The notes: generated from the sequence alone by a model not told the origin. A stretch of DNA of 64,000 nt from Chitinophaga rupis (GCF_900109685.1 NZ_FOBB01000010.1:1-64000); one strand, 5' to 3'. Positions 23,920-34,268 are shown, counted from the first letter of the stretch. Translations and numbers: made by a program.

Positions 23920-26355
23920 TCAGAAGCGGTAACCGATGGTCATACGGAAGTTACGGCGGGCTTCTACTATATAGCTGTAGTAGCTGGTAACACTGTTGGG
24001 ATTAGCAGCCAGTGAAGCAGCAGTGAGCAGCTTACGGTTATCTGCCACATTATTTACCAGCAGGGAAACGCTGTATTTTCCTTTCTGGTAGCTAAGGCCT
24101 GCATCGGTACGGAAATAGTTGGGAATGTTAGGCTTTTTGGTAGTGCCTACATAACGGTCGGCCATCCACTGGAAACCACCCATTATGCCAAAGCCGGTGA
24201 GCGGCCCCTTACCAATACGGTAATTTACCCAGCCATTGGTAATATGTGCGTTGGTGTTAGGCGTTACATTGCCGATGGTTGTTTTATCTTCAGCAGTGCC
24301 CGGGGCTTCTTTGCTGATCTTGGAATCCGTATAGGCGTAGTTGATATTTACATTCAGGCCGGAAATGATCTCGCCGTTAATATCTACCTCAATGCCTTTA
24401 GTTACGGTTTCGCCTAATTGTACAGACACGCTGTTGCCACGGCTGTCTACCACACCTGGAAGAGTTACCAGCGCATTTTCCCGGTTAATGCGATAGGCAG
24501 TTACGGAAGAGGTCCAGCGGCCATTGAACCATTCTTTCTTCACGCCTGCTTCATAGTCGGTCCCCTTAATAGGCTTAAAGGGGTTCAGGCTGGAATCCAG
24601 GCCAGGTACGGCTACAAAGGACTGATCCCGCATGGCGTATACTGATAAAGACTTATCAATGGAGTAGCTGAGGCCAATACGCGGCGTTACCACATCATCC
24701 TTTATTTCAGCGTTCTTTGTTTTACCTACGGTTTCAGAGTGGGTATAACGGGCTGCCAGTGACAGGCGCAGCTTATCGCCAAAGAAGGCCAGCTCGTCCT
24801 GCACATATACGGAGGTGTAATTCACTACAGTAGCATAAGTAGTGGATCCTGCCCTTGTGCGCACACTTTTTGAACGGTCTATATAAGCAATGGAATCAGC
24901 TGGCACGCCATATTCCGGGTTATACACATTAAATACTCTACCGCCAGCCAGGTGAAGCGGGGCTATTCTGCGGAAATCGCCCCAGAACTTTTTGTTACCC
25001 ATATCCACACCTGCCAGTATACGGTGACGTACAGCACCGGTATATTCCTCACCAGACAGTGACATTTGTGCAAAGCGGTTCTCGCCCGCTTCATCGCCAA
25101 TGCTGTAATAGCGGTACATATCGCCGTTGGTGTGCATACTGTCGGCCCACACACTGTTAGCCACCATCTGGAAGTTAAAGTACGCTACCTGCGCATGCGC
25201 TTCCCATTTATCATTCAGCTTGTGATCCACATACAGGTACACGCTGTGATCGCGCAGCTTGCCGGGTTCCAGGGAAGGATCGCCATAGAAGAAATCATTA
25301 CCAATACCTTCATCCAGCAGCTTGTTCTTAGAGAACTGGTAGTTGCCATTACCCAGGTAACGGGAAGCCTGGTAAGCGTATTCCAGCGTAACGGAAGTAC
25401 GGTCATCTACCAGGTATTTAAAGGATGGAGCAAACAAATAACGGTTGCTGTAATTGTACTTGGTGTAGAAATCTTTCTGCTGCCCGGCTACGTTCAGGCG
25501 GTACAGTAGTTTACCGTCTTTGCTCAGCTTACCGTCAAAGTCCAGCGCAGCGCGGTAAGTGCTGAAGCTGCCCATGCTGATGTTGGCAGAGCCTTTGGTA
25601 ATACCGGTAGGCTTTTTAGTTACCACATTGTAAAAACCACCGGGTTCGCCATTGGCCAGCATAAAACCGGCAGGGCCTTTTACAAATTCAATGCGCTCTA
25701 TCATGGCTGCATCTTCTGCGGTGGGGCCCCAGCTGGCTTCAATGTTCATACCATTGCGGAAAGCGGGGATCTTGGAACCGCGCATACGGATCTGCGCATA
25801 CTGGTTATCCCAGTGGCCTACGCGGGATGCGCCGCTGATGTTACGGGTAATGCCATCTACAATATCAAATGACTGCTGATCGGCAATAAGGCTGGCAGAG
25901 ATCACCTGTATATTCTGCGGTACTTCCAGCAGCGGGGATTTCAGGCGCAGGGAGCTGGAAAGGCTGTCTGTTTTATATTTATTATGGGTGCCGTTGATGA
26001 TCACTTCCTGCAGCTGTTTATTGGTAGCTTCCAGCTGTATGGTCACATTTACAACCTGGTCCTCTATTACCTCTACTTCCTGTGAAACGGTTTTGTAGCC
26101 CATCAGCATTACCTGCAGGGTATAATGGCCGGGATGCATTCTCTTAAATACAAACCCGCCCTGTTCATTGGTAAGGGTGCCCCTGTTCTTTTCTTTGATC
26201 TGTACAGCTACAAAGGCTGCTGGTGTTCCATCATTCGTGATCACCTTACCCTTAATGGCGGCAAGTGGTTCTTCTGTAGCAAAGGCCGGTGCAGCAATGA
26301 GCAGCGCGCACAGAAAGCCTGTCAGTCTTGTGAATCTGTTAAATAGTATATGCAT
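23920..26355 (-). CDS. TonB-dependent siderophore-type receptor
   Basis: The 811-residue outer-membrane receptor starts with a signal peptide, then a CarboxypepD_reg-like domain (IKGKVITNDGTPAAFVAVQI, GYKTVSQEVEVI), the plug domain (PLLEVPQNIQVISASLIADQ, MRGSKIPAFRNGMNI, ERIEFVKGPAGFM) and a long beta-barrel ending in the aromatic FRMTIGYRF. The plug sequence is of the ferrichrome/ferric-siderophore type (FhuA-like), so ferric chelates are the likely cargo. ATG 26355 is preferred because it begins the signal peptide. No STN domain is present, so it is not itself a signalling receptor. Confidence 0.92.
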   Translation of the reverse strand: MHILFNRFTRLTGFLCALLIAAPAFATEEPLAAIKGKVITNDGTPAAFVAVQIKEKNRGTLTNEQGGFVFKRMHPGHYTLQVMLMGYKTVSQEVEVIEDQVVNVTIQLEATNKQLQEVIINGTHNKYKTDSLSSSLRLKSPLLEVPQNIQVISASLIADQQSFDIVDGITRNISGASRVGHWDNQYAQIRMRGSKIPAFRNGMNIEASWGPTAEDAAMIERIEFVKGPAGFMLANGEPGGFYNVVTKKPTGITKGSANISMGSFSTYRAALDFDGKLSKDGKLLYRLNVAGQQKDFYTKYNYSNRYLFAPSFKYLVDDRTSVTLEYAYQASRYLGNGNYQFSKNKLLDEGIGNDFFYGDPSLEPGKLRDHSVYLYVDHKLNDKWEAHAQVAYFNFQMVANSVWADSMHTNGDMYRYYSIGDEAGENRFAQMSLSGEEYTGAVRHRILAGVDMGNKKFWGDFRRIAPLHLAGGRVFNVYNPEYGVPADSIAYIDRSKSVRTRAGSTTYATVVNYTSVYVQDELAFFGDKLRLSLAARYTHSETVGKTKNAEIKDDVVTPRIGLSYSIDKSLSVYAMRDQSFVAVPGLDSSLNPFKPIKGTDYEAGVKKEWFNGRWTSSVTAYRINRENALVTLPGVVDSRGNSVSVQLGETVTKGIEVDINGEIISGLNVNINYAYTDSKISKEAPGTAEDKTTIGNVTPNTNAHITNGWVNYRIGKGPLTGFGIMGGFQWMADRYVGTTKKPNIPNYFRTDAGLSYQKGKYSVSLLVNNVADNRKLLTAASLAANPNSVTSYYSYIVEARRNFRMTIGYRF

Positions 26356-26387
26356 AAAGGTTAATTGTCGGACATGCAATGCGGTTG

Positions 26388-26395
26388 CAAAGGTA
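26388..26395 (-). promoter_or_regulatory. Candidate -7 box TACCTTTG for the TonB receptor
   Basis: Exact TAnnTTTG match on the minus strand, 32 bases before the receptor start. No Fur-like palindrome was recognised nearby. Confidence 0.45.
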
Positions 26396-26455
26396 TAGGC
26401 TCAGCAGGGGGCTGATTTATGGAATCGGGAAATTGGTTTACGCAATACGGAATAG

Positions 26456-26485
26456 TTGCGGCAGGCTTAATGGGAAATATTTTTC
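26456..26485 (+). promoter_or_regulatory. Candidate promoter TTG-N19-TATTTTTC for the PUL sigma gene
   Basis: TTG (26456-26458) is 19 bases before TATTTTTC (26478-26485), one base off TAnnTTTG. It would drive the sigma factor gene. The stretch up to the start also contains GGAGGGG (26524-26530), a ribosome-binding site 9 bases before ATG 26540. Confidence 0.45.
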
Positions 26486-26539
26486 ATTTTCTCTTTTTTA
26501 AGCAGGGGAAATTCCCTAAAATTGGAGGGGATGCCTGTA

Positions 26540-27127
26540 ATGAACACGGACCAAGACCTGTTAAAAAAGCTGAAAGAAGGAGATGAACCGGCTTTCAGAG
26601 AGCTGTATGCGCGGCATAACCGGCAGGTGCTGGCCTTTGCGTACCACATGACCCATTCCGCCATTGATGCGGAAGACATTTTACAGGAAACCTTTTTACG
26701 CTTATGGACCGGGCGGGAGCAGCTGCCAGATATTATGCATGTAGGCAATTACCTGTTCACCATCGCCAAAAACAAAACCCTGGATCATTTACGCAAAGTA
26801 TCCCTGCAGCAAAAGCTTATAGACCAGGTGTGGGCCAATCTCTCTGAAACTACCAACGACCTGGAGCTGCAGCTGGAAGCCCGGGAAAGCAAAAACCTTA
26901 TTCAGCAGGCAGTTGCACAGCTATCGCCCCAGAAACAAACCATTTTTCAGCTAAGCCGGCAGCAGGGCCTGAACCATGATGAAATAGCCGCACAGCTGCG
27001 CCTTTCCAAAAGCCGGGTAAAGAACCTGCTGGTAGAAACCCTGAAATATATCCGTACCTATCTTTCCCAACACGCTGTATTAACCGCCTTCCTGTTCCAG
27101 GTAGCCTGTAAATACCTGATTCCCTGA
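26540..27127 (+). CDS. ECF-type RNA polymerase sigma factor
   Basis: The 195-residue protein has region 2 (LYARHNRQVLAFAYHMTHS, then AEDILQETFLRLW) and region 4 (LSPQKQTIFQLSRQQGLNHD, then EIAAQLRLSKSRVKNLL) of ECF sigma factors of the FecI-like Bacteroidota type. It is followed by a FecR anti-sigma gene and a SusC with an STN domain, so it should turn on the downstream SusCD locus when the glycan is sensed. An earlier ATG at 26531 is possible, but the ribosome-binding site supports 26540. Confidence 0.93.
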   Translation: MNTDQDLLKKLKEGDEPAFRELYARHNRQVLAFAYHMTHSAIDAEDILQETFLRLWTGREQLPDIMHVGNYLFTIAKNKTLDHLRKVSLQQKLIDQVWANLSETTNDLELQLEARESKNLIQQAVAQLSPQKQTIFQLSRQQGLNHDEIAAQLRLSKSRVKNLLVETLKYIRTYLSQHAVLTAFLFQVACKYLIP

Positions 27128-27200
27128 CAATTAATTTTTTTTGAGTTTTCGCGGTCCTTTGTGTTTCCCCAACCGTCTTTATTAGTATAAGCTATTCCAT

Positions 27201-28355
27201 ATGCCGCAAGAAACGTCCCGGATAACATACCTGTTGCAACGCTATACCAGCAAAACCTGCACACGCCGGGAGCTGGAAGAACTGCTGGCATACATTGCGG
27301 CTCACCCGGAAGATGCGGCCCTGCAGCATTTTATGGAAACGGCCTACCAGGGGCTGCCGGCAGATTCAGCCTTACCGGAAGTAGACCTGGATCATGTGTA
27401 CCATAATATTATTACCCCCGCCCCTGCCAAACGTATATTCCCTATCCGTTATGTGGCAGCAGCGGCGATTATAGCCGGCGCCATTGCACTGGCATTCCTG
27501 TGGCGCAGGCCCGGTCCTTCCACGCAAACCAATATTCCTTTAGCACAGCAAACCATTAATAATATTACACCCGGCGCCAACAAAGCAGTACTTACCCTGG
27601 CAGACGGCACCACCATTACGCTGGACAGCAGCGGGCGGCAGGTGATCGGCGGCAATACCCATATTACGCAGCAGAACGGCCAGCTGGTGTACGGCGCTAA
27701 CGGAACAGATAACAGACTACAATACCATACCTTATCCACACCACGGGGAGGACAATTTAAGCTCACCTTACCGGACGGCACCAGGGTATGGCTGAATTCC
27801 GCGTCATCATTGCGCTATCCCACGGCGTTTACAGGGAAAGACAGAATAGTGGAGCTGCAGGGGCAGGGCTATTTTGAAGTAGCACAGCAGGCCAACCAGC
27901 CTTTTAAGGTAATGGTAAATTCCATGGAAGTACAGGTGCTGGGCACCAGCTTTGACGTGATGGCCTATGGCGATGAAGCCACCGTGAACACCACGCTGGT
28001 GGCAGGTTCCGTACAGGTGAAGGAGGGTAATGCCCTGCGCCTGCTGCAACCCGGCCAGCAGGCAGTACTGGATCAGGCGAACCACGCGCTGACAGTACAG
28101 GCAGCAGATGTACAGAAGATCATAGCCTGGAAGAACGGCCTGTTTGTGTTCAACAACATGACGCTGGCCGCCATTTTACGGGAAGTAGCGCGCTGGTATG
28201 ATGTTGACATCGTATATACGGTAACACCCAGCGCAGAGCTGTATGGCGGCGGTATATCCCGCAACCTGCAGCTGAGCGGTGTGCTGAACCTGCTGGAAGC
28301 CAGCGGCTTTAATCATTTTAAGGTAGAAGGCAGAAAAATAATAGTGCTGCCTTAA
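27201..28355 (+). CDS. FecR-type anti-sigma factor
   Basis: The 384-residue inner-membrane protein has a cytoplasmic sigma-binding N-terminus (about 80 residues), one transmembrane helix (YVAAAAIIAGAIALAFLW), a periplasmic FecR domain (FKLTLPDGTRVWLNSASSLRYP, GYFEVAQQANQPFKVMVN) and a C-terminal DUF4974 domain (MTLAAILREVARWYDVDIVY). It holds the preceding sigma factor and relays the signal from the STN domain of the SusC protein. It starts 73 bases after the sigma gene. Confidence 0.93.
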   Translation: MPQETSRITYLLQRYTSKTCTRRELEELLAYIAAHPEDAALQHFMETAYQGLPADSALPEVDLDHVYHNIITPAPAKRIFPIRYVAAAAIIAGAIALAFLWRRPGPSTQTNIPLAQQTINNITPGANKAVLTLADGTTITLDSSGRQVIGGNTHITQQNGQLVYGANGTDNRLQYHTLSTPRGGQFKLTLPDGTRVWLNSASSLRYPTAFTGKDRIVELQGQGYFEVAQQANQPFKVMVNSMEVQVLGTSFDVMAYGDEATVNTTLVAGSVQVKEGNALRLLQPGQQAVLDQANHALTVQAADVQKIIAWKNGLFVFNNMTLAAILREVARWYDVDIVYTVTPSAELYGGGISRNLQLSGVLNLLEASGFNHFKVEGRKIIVLP

Positions 28356-28410
28356 CCAGCTATAAAACAAAAGAAAGGGGGAATCAACCAACAACCAAGA
28401 TCAGAAAAAA

Positions 28411-28439
28411 ACCGGCTCCGACTGCCATCGGAAACCGGT
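28411..28439 (+). promoter_or_regulatory. Hairpin in the SusC leader
   Basis: ACCGG...TCCGA and TCGGA...CCGGT form an interrupted stem in the 146-base gap between FecR and SusC. No T-run follows, so it is more likely a leader or processing structure than a terminator. Confidence 0.4.
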
Positions 28440-28501
28440 CATACATCTGGTATGCTGAATAATCGCTGAGAGATCAATCATTTACCAAACATCACAAAAG
28501 T

Positions 28502-31500
28502 ATGCAATTCACGTGTAATGCATTGGCCCGCTATTGCCGCGGGCTGTCAACCAAAATTTCCCGTATAGACCGGGACCTAAAAAGACAAATCATTATGCAG
28601 CTCAAAGGGACCGCATTTCTTCTCCTGATCACCTGCCTGCATGTAAGCGCCGCCGTTTACTCTCAAAAGGTGACCCTGTCTGTGAAGAACATGTCTTTGC
28701 AAAAAGTTTTTTCGGAAGTAATTACACAAACAGGGGTATCGATTGTGTATTCCGAAAAGGTGTTGTCGGGCACACAACCGGTGTCTATTAATGTTAAAGA
28801 GGCCACGGTGCAGGAGGTGCTGGAACAATGCCTGAAACACCAGCAGCTTACCTACTCGCTGGAAGGCAACAGCTTTGTGATCAAACGCACGCCGGAAAGT
28901 AAGTCACCACCGCTGGCGGCTGATACGCTTATTAATATAAGCGGTACTATTACCGGCACCGGCAATGTGCCGCTGCCCGGCGCTACCATTATGGTAAAGG
29001 GTACTTCCAAAGGCACGCAAACCAATGAGCATGGCCAGTTCCAGCTGGGCAGCGTACCATCAGAGGGAATACTGGTGATCAGCAATATTGGTTACGTAAC
29101 CCGCGAAATCGGCATCCCTGCCGGCAAAACGCTGGCACTGGCGCTGGTGGAGGATACCAAGAACTTTAACGAAGTAGTGGTGGTAGGCTACAGCGATAAA
29201 AAGAAAGGGGAGCTTACCAGCGCAGTAAGCGTGGTATCTGCTGAAAAGCTGAAAGATGTAACCACCAACGATGTAGGCTCCATGCTGCAGGGCAAGGTAC
29301 CCGGCCTGCAGGTGATCAATGCCTCCGGTGTGCCGGGCAGCCAGGCTGAGATACGCCTGCGCGGCGTATCGTCTGTAAATGCTTCGCAAAGCCCTTTATA
29401 TGTGGTAGATGGTATTATTGGCGGCAACTTTGACCCCAATGACGTGGAGAATATTACGGTGCTGAAAGATGCCGGCGCTACCGCCATGTACGGCTCACAG
29501 GCCAATGCAGGCGTGATCATTGTTACCACTAAAAAAGGCCGTATCGGTAAAACGCGCTTTGAGGCAAAAGTAACCACGGGTATCCGCAAACCGGATTTTG
29601 GGAAAATGACCATGATGAACGGCAGGGAGCTGTATGAGCATCATAAAGAATTTTACCGCGACTATATTCCCGGCACAACAGATAACTCTTATAAGATAGA
29701 CCTGCTGAAGTTTTACGACGAGCGCCCGCGTACGCTGCGCGATCAGAACTACAGCTGGCTTAACACCATGTTCAAAACCGCGCCGTTGGAGAATGTATTC
29801 ATCTCCGCCAGCGGCAGCTCAGAAAAGAGCGAGTACTACACCAGCATTTCCTACTACAATGAGAAAGGTACTTTCCTGAACACCAATTTCCAGCGTATTA
29901 ATGTGCGCGGCAACTCCACCCACCATTTTTCAAAGAGCGTGGATGTGACCAATAACATTAACCTCAGCGCTGCTACAGGCAAAAGCTTTAACTATGATGA
30001 TGTGTTCTATGCTTACCTGAACATGCCCTGGGATAATCCCTATGACGCTAACGGGCAGCCGGTGTACGTAGATGGTAACTCCACCTTTAAATGGTGGTCA
30101 AGGGATAAGGTGAACCCTATCCATACCATCCAGAACTCCAACCATCCCTACAAGAGCTTTAACGCCAACTATGATCTGAACCTGAATATACAGATCACGG
30201 ACTGGCTATCATTTTCCAGCAACAACCGCGGCGCGGTGAACTATGATAAGGCTACTGATTATTACTCCCCTGTGGTTGCTGGCCTGTATAACGGTACCGG
30301 TTTTCTGAATGAATTAGGCACGCTCAATTACGGCGTAATATCCAACGACCTGCTGAAATTCAAGTTCCGCATGGGCGATCATTCCATCAGCGGCCTGGCA
30401 GGTATTGCCATTGAGAACAGCAAAACAGAGGTAGTAGGCGCTTCCGGTAAAGGTTTGCCGGAAGGCTTAAAGGTACTGAACGTAGTATCCAACACGCAGA
30501 TCGTGAACGGGTTTAACGACCAGGCCATCCTGCAATCCCTGATCTCGCAGGTGAGCTACGGTTATAAGGAAAAATATTTCCTGACCGGTTCTTACCGCGT
30601 GGATGGCTCTACCAACTTCCCGAAATCAAAACGTTACGGCTCATTCCCTGCTATATCCGCCGCATGGTTGCTCAGCAATGAACCTTTCCTGCAAACGGCT
30701 ACCTTCATTGATAACCTGAAGCTGCGCGCGAGCTATGGGGTAACGGGTACGCAGGACATTGGATCAAGCCGCTACCTGGGCCTGTATGCGCTTAACAGCC
30801 AGTATAACGGCGGTACTGCCGCTACACCCCTGCAGCTGCCCAGCCCCAACCTGACCTGGGAAAGCAAGCATCAGCTGAATGCCGGTGTGGATATAGGCCT
30901 GTTCAAACGCGTGAACCTGACGGTGGATGTATATAATAACATTACCAAAAACCTGCTGCTGCAGGTATCCCAGCCGCTTTCCATTGGCTTTGAGCAACGC
31001 TGGGAAAACTCCGGCGAAATTGTGAACAAAGGCATAGAGCTGGGCTTAAGCAGTGTGAATATTAAAACCCGCGACTTTGAGTGGAATACGGATTTTAACA
31101 TCAGCTTCAACTCCAACAAGCTGCAAAAGCTGCCCAGCGATATCACGCGCACACAGCCTACCTGGAGCATTTCACAGATCTACCGTAACGGCGGCAACCT
31201 GTATGAGTTTTACATGCCTAAATGGTTAGGCGTAAATGCGCAAACCGGCGCGCCGCAATGGGAAGTGATCCACCGGGATGCAGATGGGAAGGAAACCTCC
31301 CGCGAAGCTACCTCCGACTATGCCAGCGCCACTTACCAGGAAGTAGGATCGGCCCTGCCTAAGTTCCAGGGCGGTATCAACTCCCAGTGGAAGTACAGGA
31401 ATATTGCGCTGAGCGTAAATGCTTATTTCCTTTCCGGCAATAAAGTGTTCAGCAATGCGCTGCGTTTTGTGATGAACGATGGTATTGAGCCTTATTACAA

Positions 31501-31864
31501 CCAGATAGTACTGCCGGATGGTTACAGCACATGGACCAAACCCGGGGATAATGCTACGGAACCCAGCCCGCAGAATAATGCGAATGCAACAGAAACCTCT
31601 ACCCGTTACCTGAAGAACGGTAGTTTCTTTGCCATCCGTAACATATCACTGTCGTACACGCTGCCTAAGATCTGGACCAGCCCCCTGAAGCTGGATGATG
31701 TAACCCTTTCCCTGACTGCGGATAACGTATATACGTTCACGAAGTTCCTGGGGCAGGATCCATCCACCACCATTGCTACGGGCAGCTATGTAATGCCCGG
31801 CGTGTCTGACTTCAAGTATCCCAATAATCGCCAGTACCTGTTAAATATTAACATCCGGTTCTAG
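28502..31864 (+). CDS. SusC/RagA-type TonB-linked receptor with STN domain
   Basis: The 1120-residue outer-membrane glycan importer has a signal peptide within a basic N-terminal extension (LKGTAFLLLITCLHVSAA), an STN signalling domain (LSVKNMSLQKVFSEVITQTG through FVIKR), a carboxypeptidase-regulatory-like domain (ISGTITGTGNVPLPGATIMV), a TonB box and plug (NEVVVVGYSDKKKGELTSAV, LQGKVPGLQVINASG) and a beta-barrel ending in NINIRF. The STN domain links it to the upstream FecR. ATG 28502 gives the long N-terminus usual in this subgroup; a later ATG at 28595 is an alternative. SusD follows in 16 bases. Confidence 0.94.
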   Translation: MQFTCNALARYCRGLSTKISRIDRDLKRQIIMQLKGTAFLLLITCLHVSAAVYSQKVTLSVKNMSLQKVFSEVITQTGVSIVYSEKVLSGTQPVSINVKEATVQEVLEQCLKHQQLTYSLEGNSFVIKRTPESKSPPLAADTLINISGTITGTGNVPLPGATIMVKGTSKGTQTNEHGQFQLGSVPSEGILVISNIGYVTREIGIPAGKTLALALVEDTKNFNEVVVVGYSDKKKGELTSAVSVVSAEKLKDVTTNDVGSMLQGKVPGLQVINASGVPGSQAEIRLRGVSSVNASQSPLYVVDGIIGGNFDPNDVENITVLKDAGATAMYGSQANAGVIIVTTKKGRIGKTRFEAKVTTGIRKPDFGKMTMMNGRELYEHHKEFYRDYIPGTTDNSYKIDLLKFYDERPRTLRDQNYSWLNTMFKTAPLENVFISASGSSEKSEYYTSISYYNEKGTFLNTNFQRINVRGNSTHHFSKSVDVTNNINLSAATGKSFNYDDVFYAYLNMPWDNPYDANGQPVYVDGNSTFKWWSRDKVNPIHTIQNSNHPYKSFNANYDLNLNIQITDWLSFSSNNRGAVNYDKATDYYSPVVAGLYNGTGFLNELGTLNYGVISNDLLKFKFRMGDHSISGLAGIAIENSKTEVVGASGKGLPEGLKVLNVVSNTQIVNGFNDQAILQSLISQVSYGYKEKYFLTGSYRVDGSTNFPKSKRYGSFPAISAAWLLSNEPFLQTATFIDNLKLRASYGVTGTQDIGSSRYLGLYALNSQYNGGTAATPLQLPSPNLTWESKHQLNAGVDIGLFKRVNLTVDVYNNITKNLLLQVSQPLSIGFEQRWENSGEIVNKGIELGLSSVNIKTRDFEWNTDFNISFNSNKLQKLPSDITRTQPTWSISQIYRNGGNLYEFYMPKWLGVNAQTGAPQWEVIHRDADGKETSREATSDYASATYQEVGSALPKFQGGINSQWKYRNIALSVNAYFLSGNKVFSNALRFVMNDGIEPYYNQIVLPDGYSTWTKPGDNATEPSPQNNANATETSTRYLKNGSFFAIRNISLSYTLPKIWTSPLKLDDVTLSLTADNVYTFTKFLGQDPSTTIATGSYVMPGVSDFKYPNNRQYLLNINIRF

Positions 31865-31880
31865 GAAAAAATTTAAGATC

Positions 31881-33395
31881 ATGCGTACAAAATTCATACT
31901 CCTTATATTGGGTTTGCCGCTGCTGATAGCCGGCTGTCTGAAGGATGTAAATCCAAGCGATGCATTGAACACCGGCTCACTTACCGCCACCAAAGCGGGT
32001 TTACAGCAGGCGGTGAACGGTGCTTACGCATTATTTAAAGATCACGTAGAGTTCAATGGTACAACAGACCTTAACAACATGTACCTGCGCCAGTATTTTC
32101 AGCTCAGCGACTTTGCCTCTGATGATATTGTGTGTGCACAAACCACTACGGATCCTTTGTACTACAGCTTTTCACTGGACCATACACCTACGCAGACCAA
32201 CAGCCGTTACTTCTGGTATATCTCCTACAAGATCATTAACGATGCCAATACGGTAATAGAATCTGCAGAAAAGATCACCAACCCGGATGAAGGCATTAAA
32301 CAGCTGATAGGCGAATGTTATTTCCTGCGCGCATTCTGCCACTTTAACCTGGTGCGTTTGTTTGCCAGGCCTTATACGCAGAACCCTTCCGGCCAGGGCA
32401 TTATCCTGCGCACCTCTACCAGCGATGAAGCATTAAAGGCCCGCGCAACGGTTGCAGAAGTATACAACGCCATAGTAGCCGATGCGGCAAAAGGCGCAGA
32501 GTTGATGAACCAGCCGCGCGGGGTACAGTTCGGCTCCAAAGAAGCTGCCTGGGCGCTGTTATCAAGAGCGTACCTGTACAAAGAGAATAATGACAGCACT
32601 GCTTTTTATGCTGATAAGGTGATTGCCTCCAACCGCTTTTCCCTGGAAACAGCAGCCACTTTCCCACAGCTGTTTGCCAACGCCATGGCCGGCAGGGAAA
32701 CCATCTTTTGCGCTGCCTTCACCAAGGTAGATGATTATGGTAAAGCAGGCTCCATTGCTTCCATGATCTATTCTGACGGCAACTCCGGCTGGGGTGAGGA
32801 ATATGCTTCCCAATCCCTACGGGATACCATGGCAGAACATCCTGAAGATATACGCTGGTCTTATATAGTACCGGCCAAGAACCCGGATGGCAGTATGCAG
32901 AAGAAGAATGGCATTGAAACCTATTACATCAGCAAGTTCTCTTTCCAGGAGGGCAGCCCTACGCTTAGCTCCCCCATCCTCTTCCGCCTGGCGGAAATGT
33001 ACCTGAACAAGGCGGAAGCAGCTGCTAAAAAAGGGAATACTGCGGAAGCGCTGGATAACCTGGACATGATACGCAAGAACCGCGGTTTGCAGAATGCGTT
33101 ATACAACAAAGTGCTGCCTGCCGGCAAAACCGCGCTGGACGTGGTGTTGAAGGAACGGCGTATAGAGCTGGCCTTTGAAGGACACCGCAACTTTGATGTG
33201 TACCGTAATAAACGGAACATGAACCGCACGTACTGGGGTTACCATCTGCCCGGTTTAAAAGAATCTGACATTAACCTGGCGGCAGCGCCCAGCGGTTATG
33301 CCAACATGATCATAAAACCGGACGCTAACCGCATTATCTATTTTATACCGATCGATGAGGTACAGACCAACAAGCTGTGCCAGCAAAATCCTTAA
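31881..33395 (+). CDS. SusD/RagB-type glycan-binding lipoprotein
   Basis: The 504-residue lipoprotein (lipobox LIAGC at residues 15-19) has the tetratricopeptide-like SusD fold: GSLTATKAGLQQAVNGAYALF at the N-terminus, GECYFLRAFCHFNLVRLFARPY in the centre and the C-terminal RLAEMYLNKAEAAAKKGNT plus ERRIELAFEGHRNFDVYRNK. It caps the SusC barrel and captures the glycan. It is part of the same operon, 16 bases after SusC. Confidence 0.94.
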   Translation: MRTKFILLILGLPLLIAGCLKDVNPSDALNTGSLTATKAGLQQAVNGAYALFKDHVEFNGTTDLNNMYLRQYFQLSDFASDDIVCAQTTTDPLYYSFSLDHTPTQTNSRYFWYISYKIINDANTVIESAEKITNPDEGIKQLIGECYFLRAFCHFNLVRLFARPYTQNPSGQGIILRTSTSDEALKARATVAEVYNAIVADAAKGAELMNQPRGVQFGSKEAAWALLSRAYLYKENNDSTAFYADKVIASNRFSLETAATFPQLFANAMAGRETIFCAAFTKVDDYGKAGSIASMIYSDGNSGWGEEYASQSLRDTMAEHPEDIRWSYIVPAKNPDGSMQKKNGIETYYISKFSFQEGSPTLSSPILFRLAEMYLNKAEAAAKKGNTAEALDNLDMIRKNRGLQNALYNKVLPAGKTALDVVLKERRIELAFEGHRNFDVYRNKRNMNRTYWGYHLPGLKESDINLAAAPSGYANMIIKPDANRIIYFIPIDEVQTNKLCQQNP

Positions 33396-33413
33396 TCATT
33401 AATCTGTATTATT

Positions 33414-34268
33414 ATGCAAATCAGCAAACACATATATACTGGCCTGCTGTTAGCTGCAATAACAGTGGGTTGTAAGAAAGATGACACCACACCTGCAGCG
33501 GATATCGTGTATACGGTAGCCATCCAGGATAAGACGGTTACCTTCACCAATACCACCACCGGCGCCGTATCCTATAAATGGGATTTTGGCGACGGGGAAA
33601 CCTCTACAGAAGCCAGCCCGGTGCACACCTATCCCGACAAGGGCAAGTATGTGCCTACCTTATATGCTACCGATAACAACGGGAAGGTAGCTGAAGGATC
33701 TACGGTGATCTACATTGCCAAAACATCACCCGTAAAGCTGGACGATAACAGCTTTGCCGACTGGGCTACTGTAAAGGATTATGTGATAGCCCCGGCTGCC
33801 GGTGAAACGTACTTTAAAAAGCTCACCATTGACTATGATGCATCGTACGTGTACATGCTGGTGGAAGTGAACTCCAAAGAAGCCAATGCCGACATCTACG
33901 ATTTTTACCTGGATACGGATAACGACGCCGGTACCGGTTTTGTAACCGACTTTGCAGGCGCGGGGTTTGATGTGCTGCTGGAAGGCACGGTGCTGGGCAA
34001 CTGGCTGGATGCATTCAATCATAAGGGCGCTCCCAATGAATTTTCCTGGGACCCTACCGGCGCCACGGAATTTTACAACGTAGGATATAAAGCGCAGGAT
34101 GGCAGCACATTTAAGTTTGAAATGCGCATTTCCCGTAGTAAATTGAAAGGGCTTGCAGCTACCACGGCATTTAAAATGGGTATTATGGCCACCAAAGGCG
34201 ACTGGTCTGCCGGCTTAGGCCGCATTCCCGGCGCCGGTGCAGCCGCTATACAGGTTAACTTTGAATAA
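33414..34268 (+). CDS. PKD-domain surface lipoprotein, likely glycan-binding
   Basis: The 284-residue lipoprotein has lipobox TVGCKKDD, a PKD domain (TTGAVSYKWDFGDGETSTEA, TYPDKGKYVPTLYATDNNG) and a C-terminal domain of about 170 residues that looks like a DOMON/CBM9-type beta-sandwich (LTIDYDASYVYMLVEV, DFYLDTDNDAGTGF). Position after SusD suggests a surface glycan-binding protein of this locus. Binding specificity is not readable. Confidence 0.82.
   Translation: MQISKHIYTGLLLAAITVGCKKDDTTPAADIVYTVAIQDKTVTFTNTTTGAVSYKWDFGDGETSTEASPVHTYPDKGKYVPTLYATDNNGKVAEGSTVIYIAKTSPVKLDDNSFADWATVKDYVIAPAAGETYFKKLTIDYDASYVYMLVEVNSKEANADIYDFYLDTDNDAGTGFVTDFAGAGFDVLLEGTVLGNWLDAFNHKGAPNEFSWDPTGATEFYNVGYKAQDGSTFKFEMRISRSKLKGLAATTAFKMGIMATKGDWSAGLGRIPGAGAAAIQVNFE

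Noticed and set aside
23920..26355. TonB receptor as the signalling partner of the FecI/FecR genes
   Set aside because: It has no STN domain, whereas the SusC downstream of FecR does.
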